A stretch of 7,349 nt of DNA from an uncultured Mucispirillum sp. (GTDB taxonomy: Bacteria > Chrysiogenota > Deferribacteres > Deferribacterales > Mucispirillaceae): contig CAMWVK010000066.1 in the NCBI GenBank assembly GCA_947177675.1, forward strand, positions 1 to 7,349, given 5' to 3'. The notes below the pieces were generated by a model. The model was not told the DNA's origin and ran no database searches. It saw only the letters and a program-made list of their open reading frames with translations. The position numbers and the translations under genes were made by a program. Positions 1 through 6,028 of the stretch are shown here, piece after piece; within the stretch, counting starts at the first letter, position 1; every line of letters starts with the position of its first letter.

Positions 1-27
1 ATTTTATTCTGTATTATATATATAGTT

Positions 28-33
28 AAGAGG
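28..33 (+). promoter_or_regulatory. Shine-Dalgarno site that sets the start of the first gene
   Basis: AAGAGG lies 10 bases before the ATG at 44 but only 1 base before the in-frame ATG at 35. A ribosome bound here could not sensibly use 35, so 44 is preferred. An in-frame TAG at 23-25 shows that the gene does not extend further left. Confidence 0.55.
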
Positions 34-43
34 TATGATATAT

Positions 44-1018
44 ATGCAGTTATGTGCAGAATGCAGAAGAATTATTAAATTATTGTTTTTATTTGCAATT
101 ATATTTTATGTAACATCAAAAGGTTATAATATTCCTGCAGCATTTTTTATGATGCTTGCAAGTGTTGCTCTTTTTGCTTCACTTGGTTTCTGGGCAGCAG
201 TTATTGAAGTATTTACTATTTTTTTACCAGTATTAATATTACATTTCATCACAGATAATATTTTTGCTGTATATCTTATACCACTTACAAATATACTTTT
301 GATTATGTCTTACAGGGCAGGCAGGCTTCCTGCTGCATTTATTTCCTATGCTTATATTATTTTCTGGTCATATTTAACTTATATTTCATATAATTCATTC
401 ATAGATTATGCAGTTATTTTAGTATGTTTTTTAAATATTCTGCTTCATATAAAAGGGCTTTTTATAAAGGCTGAAGAATCACTTAAATGGTCATTTATTA
501 TAGAAAATAATGATGAAACAGCAGATAAAGTATTATCATCATTAAAAGAAGGGCTTTATGATATAAAAGGGGAGATTACTGCACTAGATAATATAGAAAA
601 AGCAGAAAATAATATTGTAATTTATGCTTATGCAAAATTTGCATCATTAAATATGGCATTTATGTATAAACTTTATAAATATCTGCCAAAAGGCAAAAAC
701 AATAAAGCATACATAATATATAAAGCTCCATTTTTTCCTGAAATGGCATATATTCCTTTATGGTTAATGCTTTACATAAAAGGCTATAAAGTTATGGGCA
801 GGGCATATTATATAGAAGGAATTGTAGAAATAAAAACAGCTAATATATATTTTGCGGCTCAGAAAGAAATGCTGCAAGTTATCTCAAAGGGAATGTATGA
901 TATATCTGATGGCTTTACATCTGCACTGCCTTTATATATACATCTTTCCCCATTTGCATTAATAAGCACAGTATATCATTATATAAAGTATATATTTAAT
1001 AAAGTAAAAAATGTTTAA
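44..1018 (+). CDS. Polytopic membrane protein with a degenerate flavodoxin-like C-terminal domain
   Basis: I do not recognise a named gene. The protein (324 aa from the ATG at 44) has about six hydrophobic helices at residues 11-24, 31-53, 54-70, 74-90, 96-115 and 120-140. A mostly soluble half follows. That half runs in the order of a flavodoxin fold: a strand (WSFII, 149-153), a loop and helix (160-171), a strand (IVIYAYA, 191-197), a helix, LPKGK (214-218), a strand (KAYIIYKA, 221-228), then a helix ending in KGYKVMGRAYYI (246-257). The last two parts resemble the EFR1-type flavodoxin pattern of LPKGK followed by a strand and then GYxVxG. The usual S/T-x-T-G-N-T phosphate loop is replaced by ENNDET (154-159), so FMN binding is doubtful. 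The N-terminus carries C-x-x-C (Cys4, Cys7). The stop is 2 bp from the stop of the opposing operon. The CDS is secure; the fold is inference. Confidence 0.85.
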   Translation: MQLCAECRRIIKLLFLFAIIFYVTSKGYNIPAAFFMMLASVALFASLGFWAAVIEVFTIFLPVLILHFITDNIFAVYLIPLTNILLIMSYRAGRLPAAFISYAYIIFWSYLTYISYNSFIDYAVILVCFLNILLHIKGLFIKAEESLKWSFIIENNDETADKVLSSLKEGLYDIKGEITALDNIEKAENNIVIYAYAKFASLNMAFMYKLYKYLPKGKNNKAYIIYKAPFFPEMAYIPLWLMLYIKGYKVMGRAYYIEGIVEIKTANIYFAAQKEMLQVISKGMYDISDGFTSALPLYIHLSPFALISTVYHYIKYIFNKVKNV

Positions 1019-1020
1019 CT

Positions 1021-1947
1021 TTATGGATAATCGGGGTAATCATCACAGTTAAACCATTTAGAATTGCCAAATTCTTCCTGAGAAAATGTGCATTTTCTGT
1101 TTTCTTGATAAACCATAGTTATTTTAGTTCTTTCATCTACAGGTCTTGTGCTGTTTATAAAATTAGAAATATCAACAGTAACATATCCATACTGGTAATG
1201 ATAAAAATTTAATGTACCATTATCGCTGTAAAAATCAAACCTGTAGTTTGTTTCATCTTTTGGCATATCAAGCCTTAATGTAACAGTTTTAGGCACAGAT
1301 GGGTCTTCTGCTGTAATGTTATCAGTGCTGTATGCAGCATCTTTTATAACAAGCCCAAATATAGTCATATTATCAGAGCCTGTGCTTTCGCTTATTTTTA
1401 TATTTATATCTTTTGCTTCAAGCTCATAGTTAATACGCTTTGTGCCATCTGCTCCTTTATAATTTGCCCATATTCTTTGTTTTGATGCTCTGTTTTGGTA
1501 GTCCACAATAACATTTCTTGGTGAACTTTCTAAATTATCATTTAAACAGTAGTTAAAATAATTTATAAAACATTCAAATGTGTAGTTATCTGGGTTTGGT
1601 ATAGACCTAACAGGCTGGGAATTATATTCTCTATATCCTGTGCTTGTTTGGCATACTGATAAGTTATCATGGCTCATATAAGTAGTGGCATTATCTAAAA
1701 ATATTGGTGGAATAAGAGCTGTAATGCTTGTTCTATATAGTTTTTTAGCTATATTTATACCTTCTACAACTTTTTTTGCCATAACTTCTGCATCATTATA
1801 TCCATTAAAATAAGCATGGTTAGTTTGTCCCTGATATCTTGAATAGTATCCAAACCAGCTTTCATATTCTGTATTGTATTCTCCACCGCCACAGGAAATG
1901 AATATAAATGAAAAAAATAATGCCGAAAACATTTTAATACTTTTCAT
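1021..1947 (-). CDS. Putative outer-envelope lipoprotein, last gene of the MCE operon
   Basis: No family is recognised for this 308-aa protein. It starts with a short basic, hydrophobic signal (residues 1-18) ending in a lipobox-like FISC, so Cys19 is the likely lipidated residue. Gly follows it, with no Asp at +2 to suggest inner-membrane retention. The mature part is rich in Tyr, Asn and Asp and looks beta-rich from about residue 145 (for example VTLRLDMP at 222-229 and YGYVTVDI at 253-260). It has five further Cys (99, 126, 134, 286, 301), which could form disulphides in the periplasm, and an acidic-aromatic tail (DDYPDYP). Its ATG lies inside the end of the upstream lipoprotein gene (14-bp overlap) with only a weak AGG seven bases before it, so it is probably translated by coupling. 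Position in the operon suggests an envelope partner of the MCE system; that is inference. Confidence 0.85.
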   Translation of the reverse strand: MKSIKMFSALFFSFIFISCGGGEYNTEYESWFGYYSRYQGQTNHAYFNGYNDAEVMAKKVVEGINIAKKLYRTSITALIPPIFLDNATTYMSHDNLSVCQTSTGYREYNSQPVRSIPNPDNYTFECFINYFNYCLNDNLESSPRNVIVDYQNRASKQRIWANYKGADGTKRINYELEAKDINIKISESTGSDNMTIFGLVIKDAAYSTDNITAEDPSVPKTVTLRLDMPKDETNYRFDFYSDNGTLNFYHYQYGYVTVDISNFINSTRPVDERTKITMVYQENRKCTFSQEEFGNSKWFNCDDYPDYP

Positions 1948-2626
1948 TAAGTGCCTGTTCTAATATTTTTAGCCTTTGGACTGATAAATCATCAGGAAGT
2001 CCCATATTTCTTAATGCATTTAGTCTTATTTTTTCATTTTTTACAAGATTTAAAGTCCATGTTTTTTTACTATCTATGACAGATGCTTTATCAATAAGTT
2101 CAATTGCATATTCTGGGTCATTATCTACAATATGACTTGCTGCCTGTCTGAAAGCATAACTTTGCAGCCTTTCACTTGATGAAGAACTGTTTGCAATCTT
2201 TAACAGATAAGCAATATCCCCTGTTTTATAAAATTTAGCCAAAATATCATAAGGTGATGGCAGTGTTTTAATATCATAATCATTATGACTTAAAAAATTT
2301 ACTATATTTAATTCTTCCCTACACTTTCCAAGTGCTGCAAAAGCTCTGGCATCTTCTAAAAGAGGCAGACTTTCTTCCGGATCTGCTGTTACTATAACTA
2401 TAGCAGTGCGTGCCATATTACAGAAATTACCCATATCTCTGAATTTTGTAACTGCACGGTTATATGTATATGATGCCATACGCTCTCTGCCCTGCAGCTG
2501 ATAATCTACGGCTCTTTCTACAAGCGTCATACCAAGCCGTATATCATCTCTTTCAGTTTTGCTTGAACAGGCTGTGATTATAATACATAAAGATACAGCC
2601 AGCATTATTTTATATTTATTTATCAT
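1934..2626 (-). CDS. Putative lipoprotein with helical (TPR-like) repeats in the MCE operon
   Basis: This 230-aa protein has a typical lipoprotein signal: MINKYK, a hydrophobic stretch (7-19), then ITAC with the lipidated Cys at residue 20 followed by Ser-Ser. The +2 Ser favours outer-membrane sorting by Gram-negative rules. The mature part is nearly all helical, with short paired helices of TPR/Sel1-like character. Examples are LVERAVDYQLQGRERMASYTYNRAV (35-59), then 84-98, 127-145 and 153-182, where PEYAIELIDKA (171-181) looks like a TPR second helix. No strict TPR consensus is present. The start codon overlaps the stop of the MCE gene as ATGA (4 bp). A GGAG lies 14 bases upstream, longer than usual. 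Its context suggests an accessory lipoprotein, in the place where other MCE operons carry auxiliary lipoproteins of unrelated sequence. Exact role unknown. Confidence 0.87.
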   Translation of the reverse strand: MINKYKIMLAVSLCIIITACSSKTERDDIRLGMTLVERAVDYQLQGRERMASYTYNRAVTKFRDMGNFCNMARTAIVIVTADPEESLPLLEDARAFAALGKCREELNIVNFLSHNDYDIKTLPSPYDILAKFYKTGDIAYLLKIANSSSSSERLQSYAFRQAASHIVDNDPEYAIELIDKASVIDSKKTWTLNLVKNEKIRLNALRNMGLPDDLSVQRLKILEQALNEKY

Positions 2627-3639
2627 TTCAAAGGAACTTTCTCCGGTGTTTTTTCATTGCCTATACTGATTGGCCATGTGTTTTGTATTTTTAAAATTAA
2701 TTCATTACCACTTTCAACAATAGATTGTATTTCACTTCTTAATTCATCTAAATTTTCTGTTCCATCTGCTGCATTTTGTGAGGCACGCTCTAAATTTGCA
2801 GCTATTTGGTCAAGTCTTGAAACAATAGGTGCAATAATACGAACCATATTCTGCACTTCATTTACTACTTCACTTGTGCCTGCAACAATAGGTTCTGAAT
2901 GTTCATCAAATATTTCAAGAGAGCGTTTTAAAGTAACACTTCCACTTTCTACATTATGAGCCATACGCACAGCAGATTCACTAAAACTTCTTAAATCCTG
3001 CAAAAAGTTTTGAATTTCATTTTGCACCACCTCTGAGCGTAAATATCCTAAAGAACCTTCTTTATTTGCAATATCAGAGCCAAGAGAACCAAGACCATGC
3101 ATAAATTTGTTAAAGTCACCATCTTTATCAGCAAATCTGATTAAAATGGTATTTACACTTGCAACAATTTCCCTTAAATCTGCAACAACTGGTGTTACCT
3201 GTTCTAAAATACCCTGCAGCCCATGGTCTCTTTTAAGGCTGAAAATACTGCCTGTTTCAATGTTTGGTGATTCGCTTTGCAGGTTTGTTTTTACATCAAT
3301 ATAACTGCTGCCTATAATATTTTGCAGACTTAAAGAGAATACAGAATCCTGTCTAATCCACTTAACATATTTTGTAGGTATTCCTATCTGCATAATAACA
3401 CGACCATCATCCTGCAGGGATAAGTCATTAACTCTGGCTATTTGGAAACCTGCATATTTTACAGGCATACCTTTTGCTAGATTTTCACCAGTATCAGTAT
3501 ATACATCTATGTAGACTTTTGTTGTAAAAATATCGCGACTTATACCAATAGCAATAACAAGAGCTATAATTATGACAATAGCAATAACAACAAAAAGTCC
3601 TACTTTTATCTCTAAATTTTTAAAACGAGGGTCTGCCAT
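2623..3639 (-). CDS. mlaD: MlaD-like MCE-domain lipid-binding protein
   Basis: This is the substrate-binding component of an MCE (Mla-type) system. It is anchored in the inner membrane, forms rings in the periplasm and handles lipids moving to or from the outer membrane. The 338-aa sequence has a short cytoplasmic start, one membrane helix (about 14-33) and an MCE domain at about 40-118. The domain is recognised by GMPVKYAGFQIARV (57-70) and NIIGSSYIDVKT (107-118), the family's 'VxxxGxxVGxV' and 'GxxYIxl' segments. A long helical tail (about 140-318) follows, then TWPI (321-324), like the 'WP' motif that ends many MCE proteins. The tail is longer than in E. coli MlaD (about 183 aa), as is common outside Proteobacteria. 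The ATG sits inside the last 28 bp of the ATPase-like gene, with AAGGAG upstream; 14 bases separate GGAG from the ATG. Confidence 0.93.
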   Translation of the reverse strand: MADPRFKNLEIKVGLFVVIAIVIIIALVIAIGISRDIFTTKVYIDVYTDTGENLAKGMPVKYAGFQIARVNDLSLQDDGRVIMQIGIPTKYVKWIRQDSVFSLSLQNIIGSSYIDVKTNLQSESPNIETGSIFSLKRDHGLQGILEQVTPVVADLREIVASVNTILIRFADKDGDFNKFMHGLGSLGSDIANKEGSLGYLRSEVVQNEIQNFLQDLRSFSESAVRMAHNVESGSVTLKRSLEIFDEHSEPIVAGTSEVVNEVQNMVRIIAPIVSRLDQIAANLERASQNAADGTENLDELRSEIQSIVESGNELILKIQNTWPISIGNEKTPEKVPLK

Positions 3640-4121
3640 GAGTTATATGGTATCTCCTTAAAATCTAAGTTTTTATATTCATCAAAATATCTATAATTTT
3701 CTACCACAGTTACTTCAACACCTGCAACATCTTTTGTAAAATGTATAAATGGTAAGTAGTCATTAGTTAAAAGCATTCTATGTGGCAGAAAGAAAAATAT
3801 ATGCTCTGGTTTTCTAATAGAAGCCCGCAGATATTTTACTATTAAAAGCTCAAATTCATTTAATTTTTTAGGCTTATAATACATAGTATGAGCCATATTG
3901 TATTTTTTAAGCATATTTAATACTATATATTCAGCTTCTTTACGCTTTACATTTTCAAAATACTGCAAAGGCAGTGAAATATTTTCACATATAGAAAGCG
4001 TAGCAATTAATGGAATATTGTAAGACACTATACTTACATTACTCCATATAGTTTTTTTCATTAGCTCACTCTGCATTGTATCGGCTAAATAATTAGCTTT
4101 TAATGTTACAAGGTTTTTCAT
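3612..4121 (-). CDS. Truncated, non-catalytic MlaF-like ABC ATPase homologue
   Basis: This gene occupies the ATPase position between permease and MCE protein, yet encodes only 169 aa (MlaF-type ATPases are about 250-270). It aligns by eye from just before the Q-loop: IVSYNIPLIATLSICENISLPL (31-52) matches the ABC 'xVFQxxxLxxxLTVxENVxLPL', with Tyr34 in place of Gln. LNEFE (87-91) replaces LSGGE. The hydrophobic Walker B strand is present (IFFF, 108-111) but is followed by Leu-Pro instead of Asp-Glu. VEVTVVENYRYF (135-146) matches 'VTVIVVTHDxxxA' without the switch His. The Walker A region is absent; coding upstream belongs to the permease. ATP hydrolysis is not expected. The frame has no stops, starts on the ATGA overlap with the permease stop, and has AGGGGA nine bases before the ATG. 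It therefore looks maintained rather than decaying, though a young pseudogene cannot be excluded. Confidence 0.82.
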   Translation of the reverse strand: MKNLVTLKANYLADTMQSELMKKTIWSNVSIVSYNIPLIATLSICENISLPLQYFENVKRKEAEYIVLNMLKKYNMAHTMYYKPKKLNEFELLIVKYLRASIRKPEHIFFFLPHRMLLTNDYLPFIHFTKDVAGVEVTVVENYRYFDEYKNLDFKEIPYNSWQTLVLKI

Positions 4122-4900
4122 ATAAAAATTTCCCCTAAAATGATGACAATAATAAATGTAAAAAATATACCAATCATTGCACTCATCATTCCTTGAATAA
4201 GGGCTGTTTGTGAGTTCTGCATTTTTTGTGCTATATATATAGGGATAGATGCAGCAATAAACCCTATTAATACTGTTTTAAAAACAAATGTTGCTACATC
4301 TGATAATGAGATAGTAGAAACAATCTGACTTAAAACATAGTCAAGCGAAGTATTTGACTGAAAGCTTAATAATGTATAACCACCAATAATAGCAAGGGTA
4401 GAAAAATATATGGAAAGCACAACCATAGATATTACACTTGCAGCTACCCGCGGAAAATATAAATATATGTAAGGGTCAATATTCATAGCTTCTAATGCTT
4501 TTATTTCTCTGTTAAATTTCATCATACCCACATCAACAAGCAGTGTTGTAGATGTTCTTAATATTATAAGGATACCACTTATTAATGGCCCTGTAATTCT
4601 GATAATAACTGTAGTTAATATAGGTCCAATATTAGGTGCAGCATCAAGATAAATAAGTACTCTTGTAATAGTGCCAACTAAAGTCATTCCTAAAAGCAGA
4701 GCCGTAATAGTCATAATAACAATAAGCTCAAAGCCTGAAAAATATATCTGCTTTAATACTGCCATTTTAACTGCATGCGAATAAGAATATTTACTAAAAA
4801 TACCCTTTGATGAAACCTGTAAGCAGAAAAGACTGTGCCCTTTAAAAAAATTGCCAATAGTTATAACATTTGAGCCTATTTTATATAATAGTTTATACAT
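4118..4900 (-). CDS. mlaE: MlaE-like MCE-system permease
   Basis: This is the inner-membrane permease of the MCE/Mla lipid transporter family, of usual length (260 aa). Family landmarks are an amphipathic N-terminal segment with KIGSNVITIGNF (7-18), a first core helix (about 56-79), ITGPLISGILIILR (102-115, the 'lGPvltalllagR' segment), KALEAMNIDPYIYLYFPRVAA (134-154, the conserved 'DALEvMGinPixYLvvPRvlA') and IIGGYTLLSF (171-180). The Ala-Glu-x-Gly-x-Met stretch reads VDVGMM (122-127), so Glu becomes Asp. EQIDAL reads REIKAL (131-136), the loop that faces the ATPase in MlaFE. The C-terminal 'GxxxATTxAVV' motif is also lost. These shifts fit a permease whose ATPase partner is unusual. The ATG at 4900 has no Shine-Dalgarno; the next in-frame Met (residue 46) would remove the N-terminal helix. 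Confidence 0.93.
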   Translation of the reverse strand: MYKLLYKIGSNVITIGNFFKGHSLFCLQVSSKGIFSKYSYSHAVKMAVLKQIYFSGFELIVIMTITALLLGMTLVGTITRVLIYLDAAPNIGPILTTVIIRITGPLISGILIILRTSTTLLVDVGMMKFNREIKALEAMNIDPYIYLYFPRVAASVISMVVLSIYFSTLAIIGGYTLLSFQSNTSLDYVLSQIVSTISLSDVATFVFKTVLIGFIAASIPIYIAQKMQNSQTALIQGMMSAMIGIFFTFIIVIILGEIFI

Positions 4901-4906
4901 AGTAAC

Positions 4907-4935
4907 ATACTACATTTTTTTTTGTTTAATATCAA
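4907..4935 (-). promoter_or_regulatory. Candidate sigma70-type promoter of the MCE operon, possibly leaderless
   Basis: On the minus strand TTGATA (4935-4930; 5 of 6 to TTGACA) is followed by exactly 17 bases, including a run of nine A, and then TAGTAT (4912-4907; 4 of 6 to TATAAT). Only six bases separate the -10 from the ATG at 4900, so transcription would begin at or very near the start codon. The mlaE-like gene also lacks a Shine-Dalgarno site, which fits. In such AT-rich DNA, chance matches are common. Confidence 0.4.
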
Positions 4936-5040
4936 TATATTTTACAATGAATATATTTTTTTGCTCTTAAATCATTATTAATTAATTTACCTTTATAATG
5001 AAATAACATGGAAATATCTGCTAAAAGGTGATAAGCATAT

Positions 5041-5060
5041 TATTATAACTAGTAGTAATA
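5041..5060. promoter_or_regulatory. Imperfect palindrome in the divergent intergenic region, possible operator
   Basis: The arms TATTATAACT and AGTAGTAATA pair at 8 of 10 positions around a central ACTAGT. It lies about 17 bases before the -35 of the plus-strand promoter candidate and about 106 bases upstream of the minus-strand one. It could bind a dimeric regulator of either operon. High A+T makes a chance palindrome quite possible. Confidence 0.2.
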
Positions 5061-5076
5061 CCACTTATTCTAATAT

Positions 5077-5105
5077 TTGATTTTTTTAAAATTGTGTGAT
5101 AGAAT
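5077..5105 (+). promoter_or_regulatory. Candidate extended -10 promoter of the xpaC-telA pair
   Basis: TTGATT (5077-5082) is followed by exactly 17 bases and TAGAAT (5100-5105; 5 of 6 to TATAAT). A TG one base before the hexamer (5097-5098) makes an extended -10. The predicted transcription start is near 5111-5113. This lies downstream of the GTG at 5096, so this promoter and that start codon cannot both serve the same protein. Confidence 0.45.
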
Positions 5106-6013
5106 TACATCAAATAAAAAATAAGTTAGCAGGTGCACTGGTGTATAATATAAATGATGAAAGTGCTGCTTTTGGCAGGCTTTCAAGTATGGCAGCAGTA
5201 ATACTGATTTTTGCTGGATTTGCTTTTATTATATTTTCTATAATTTCTTTTAATAACATTATTTTTCTTATTGCTGGCATTATTCCTGGTATTGTTCTGC
5301 TTATTGCAGGATTTTTGATATTTTCTCGTTTTATCAGGGCATTAAAGTATTATAATATATATATGTCTGGTGCTCATTCTTTGCAGGATATTTCTGATAT
5401 TTTAATGGATTCTAAAAGAAATATTAAAAAAGATATTGAGAAAATGGCTGTTCTTGGAATTATGCCTAATGCTGGGTTTGATTCTTATGATAATCTAATA
5501 TTTTCTAATGACATAAAAGAAGAAGATGTTATAGAAGTGCCTGTTGAAGAAAACAGTAGTGAAGAAGTTGTGCAGGAAGCATCATCTTTTAATCAGTGGA
5601 AAAATTATTTAGTGGAAATAAGCAGTGCAGAAGATGAGTTTAAATCTCAAGATATTTCATTCAGCTTATACAGACTTGAAAAAATAGTAAAGCATGTTTT
5701 AGAATATTTAGAAAAACACCGCGAAAAAGAAAAAGATGTAAAAAAACTTATGGACTTTCATCTTCCTTCTGCATTAAAATTAATAAAATCATATAGAGAA
5801 CTGCATAAATCAGGATTAAATACTTTTAATATACAAAAAACAAAGGATGATATTGTTTCTGCCTGTGATAAAATACATGAAGCATTCTGTGGTGTATTAG
5901 AAGATTTGTATAACAATAATGCTATAGATGTTTCAACAGATATTCAGGTATTAAAAATGATGCTTGCTCGCGATGGTTTTTTAGATAGAGATACATTTAA
6001 AACAAAAAAATAA
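5096..6013 (+). CDS. xpaC: XpaC-like (5-bromo-4-chloroindolyl phosphate hydrolysis family) membrane protein
   Basis: The protein (305 aa in the longest frame) has two membrane helices at about 32-52 and 55-78. Next is a small winged-helix-like segment (84-135: YYNIYMSGAHSLQDISDIL, then KKDIEKMAVLGIMPNAGFD), an acidic low-complexity linker (140-163) and a helical C-terminal domain. The C-terminus is the recognisable part. KLMDFHLPSALKLIKSYREL (217-236) matches the family's 'FxxYYLPTxlKLLxxYxxL', and DIVSACDKIHEAFCGVLEDLY with IDVSTDIQVLKMMLARDGF (252-272, 277-295) completes it. Despite the family name, a direct enzymatic role is unproven; members usually sit next to telA, as here (15 bp away). 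Coordinates give the longest frame (GTG at 5096, bounded by a TAA at 5087-5089). The GTG at 5141 (290 aa) has the better upstream signals and may be the true start. Confidence 0.88.
   Translation: MIELHQIKNKLAGALVYNINDESAAFGRLSSMAAVILIFAGFAFIIFSIISFNNIIFLIAGIIPGIVLLIAGFLIFSRFIRALKYYNIYMSGAHSLQDISDILMDSKRNIKKDIEKMAVLGIMPNAGFDSYDNLIFSNDIKEEDVIEVPVEENSSEEVVQEASSFNQWKNYLVEISSAEDEFKSQDISFSLYRLEKIVKHVLEYLEKHREKEKDVKKLMDFHLPSALKLIKSYRELHKSGLNTFNIQKTKDDIVSACDKIHEAFCGVLEDLYNNNAIDVSTDIQVLKMMLARDGFLDRDTFKTKK
5131..5135 (+). promoter_or_regulatory. xpaC: Possible ribosome binding site for an internal xpaC start
   Basis: AGGTG can pair with CACCU near the 16S rRNA 3' end and lies five bases before an in-frame GTG at 5141. 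The GTG at 5096 has no comparable site: the bases before it are a T run and AAAATT. Together with the promoter at 5077-5105 this favours translation from 5141. Confidence 0.35.
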
Positions 6014-6028
6014 TTTAAGGATAGAGTT

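Noticed and set aside
3..29. Tail of an upstream gene ending at TAA 27-29
   Set aside because: The frame is open from the edge, but nine AT-rich codons (mostly Tyr and Ile) are too few to support a gene; another frame is open through this stretch too.
1058..1078. AGAATT-GCCA-AATTCT hairpin as terminator of the first gene
   Set aside because: A six-base AT-only stem with no T run after it on either strand, inside a lipoprotein coding region.
2657..2959. Open frame on the plus strand inside the MCE gene
   Set aside because: It lies wholly antisense to the helical tail of the MlaD-like gene, has a Ser/Ile-rich composition typical of a shadow frame, and no ribosome site or family resemblance.
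3107..3304. 65-codon plus-strand frame inside the MCE gene
   Set aside because: It is antisense to a well-supported MCE domain and tail, short, and without its own signals.
3545..3595. Near-identical CAATAGCAATAACAA repeats
   Set aside because: They encode the Ile/Ala/Val-rich membrane helix of the MCE protein, so repetition follows from the hydrophobic codons rather than from a separate repeat element.
4994..4999. Perfect TATAAT on the plus strand in the divergent region
   Set aside because: No -35-like hexamer at 16-18 bases upstream and no TG extension. In DNA this AT-rich a lone hexamer is expected by chance; it could at most be a secondary xpaC promoter.
5008..5031. Seven-codon ORF (MEISAKR) upstream of xpaC as a leader peptide
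   Set aside because: No ribosome site before its ATG, no run of regulatory codons and no attenuator hairpin following it.
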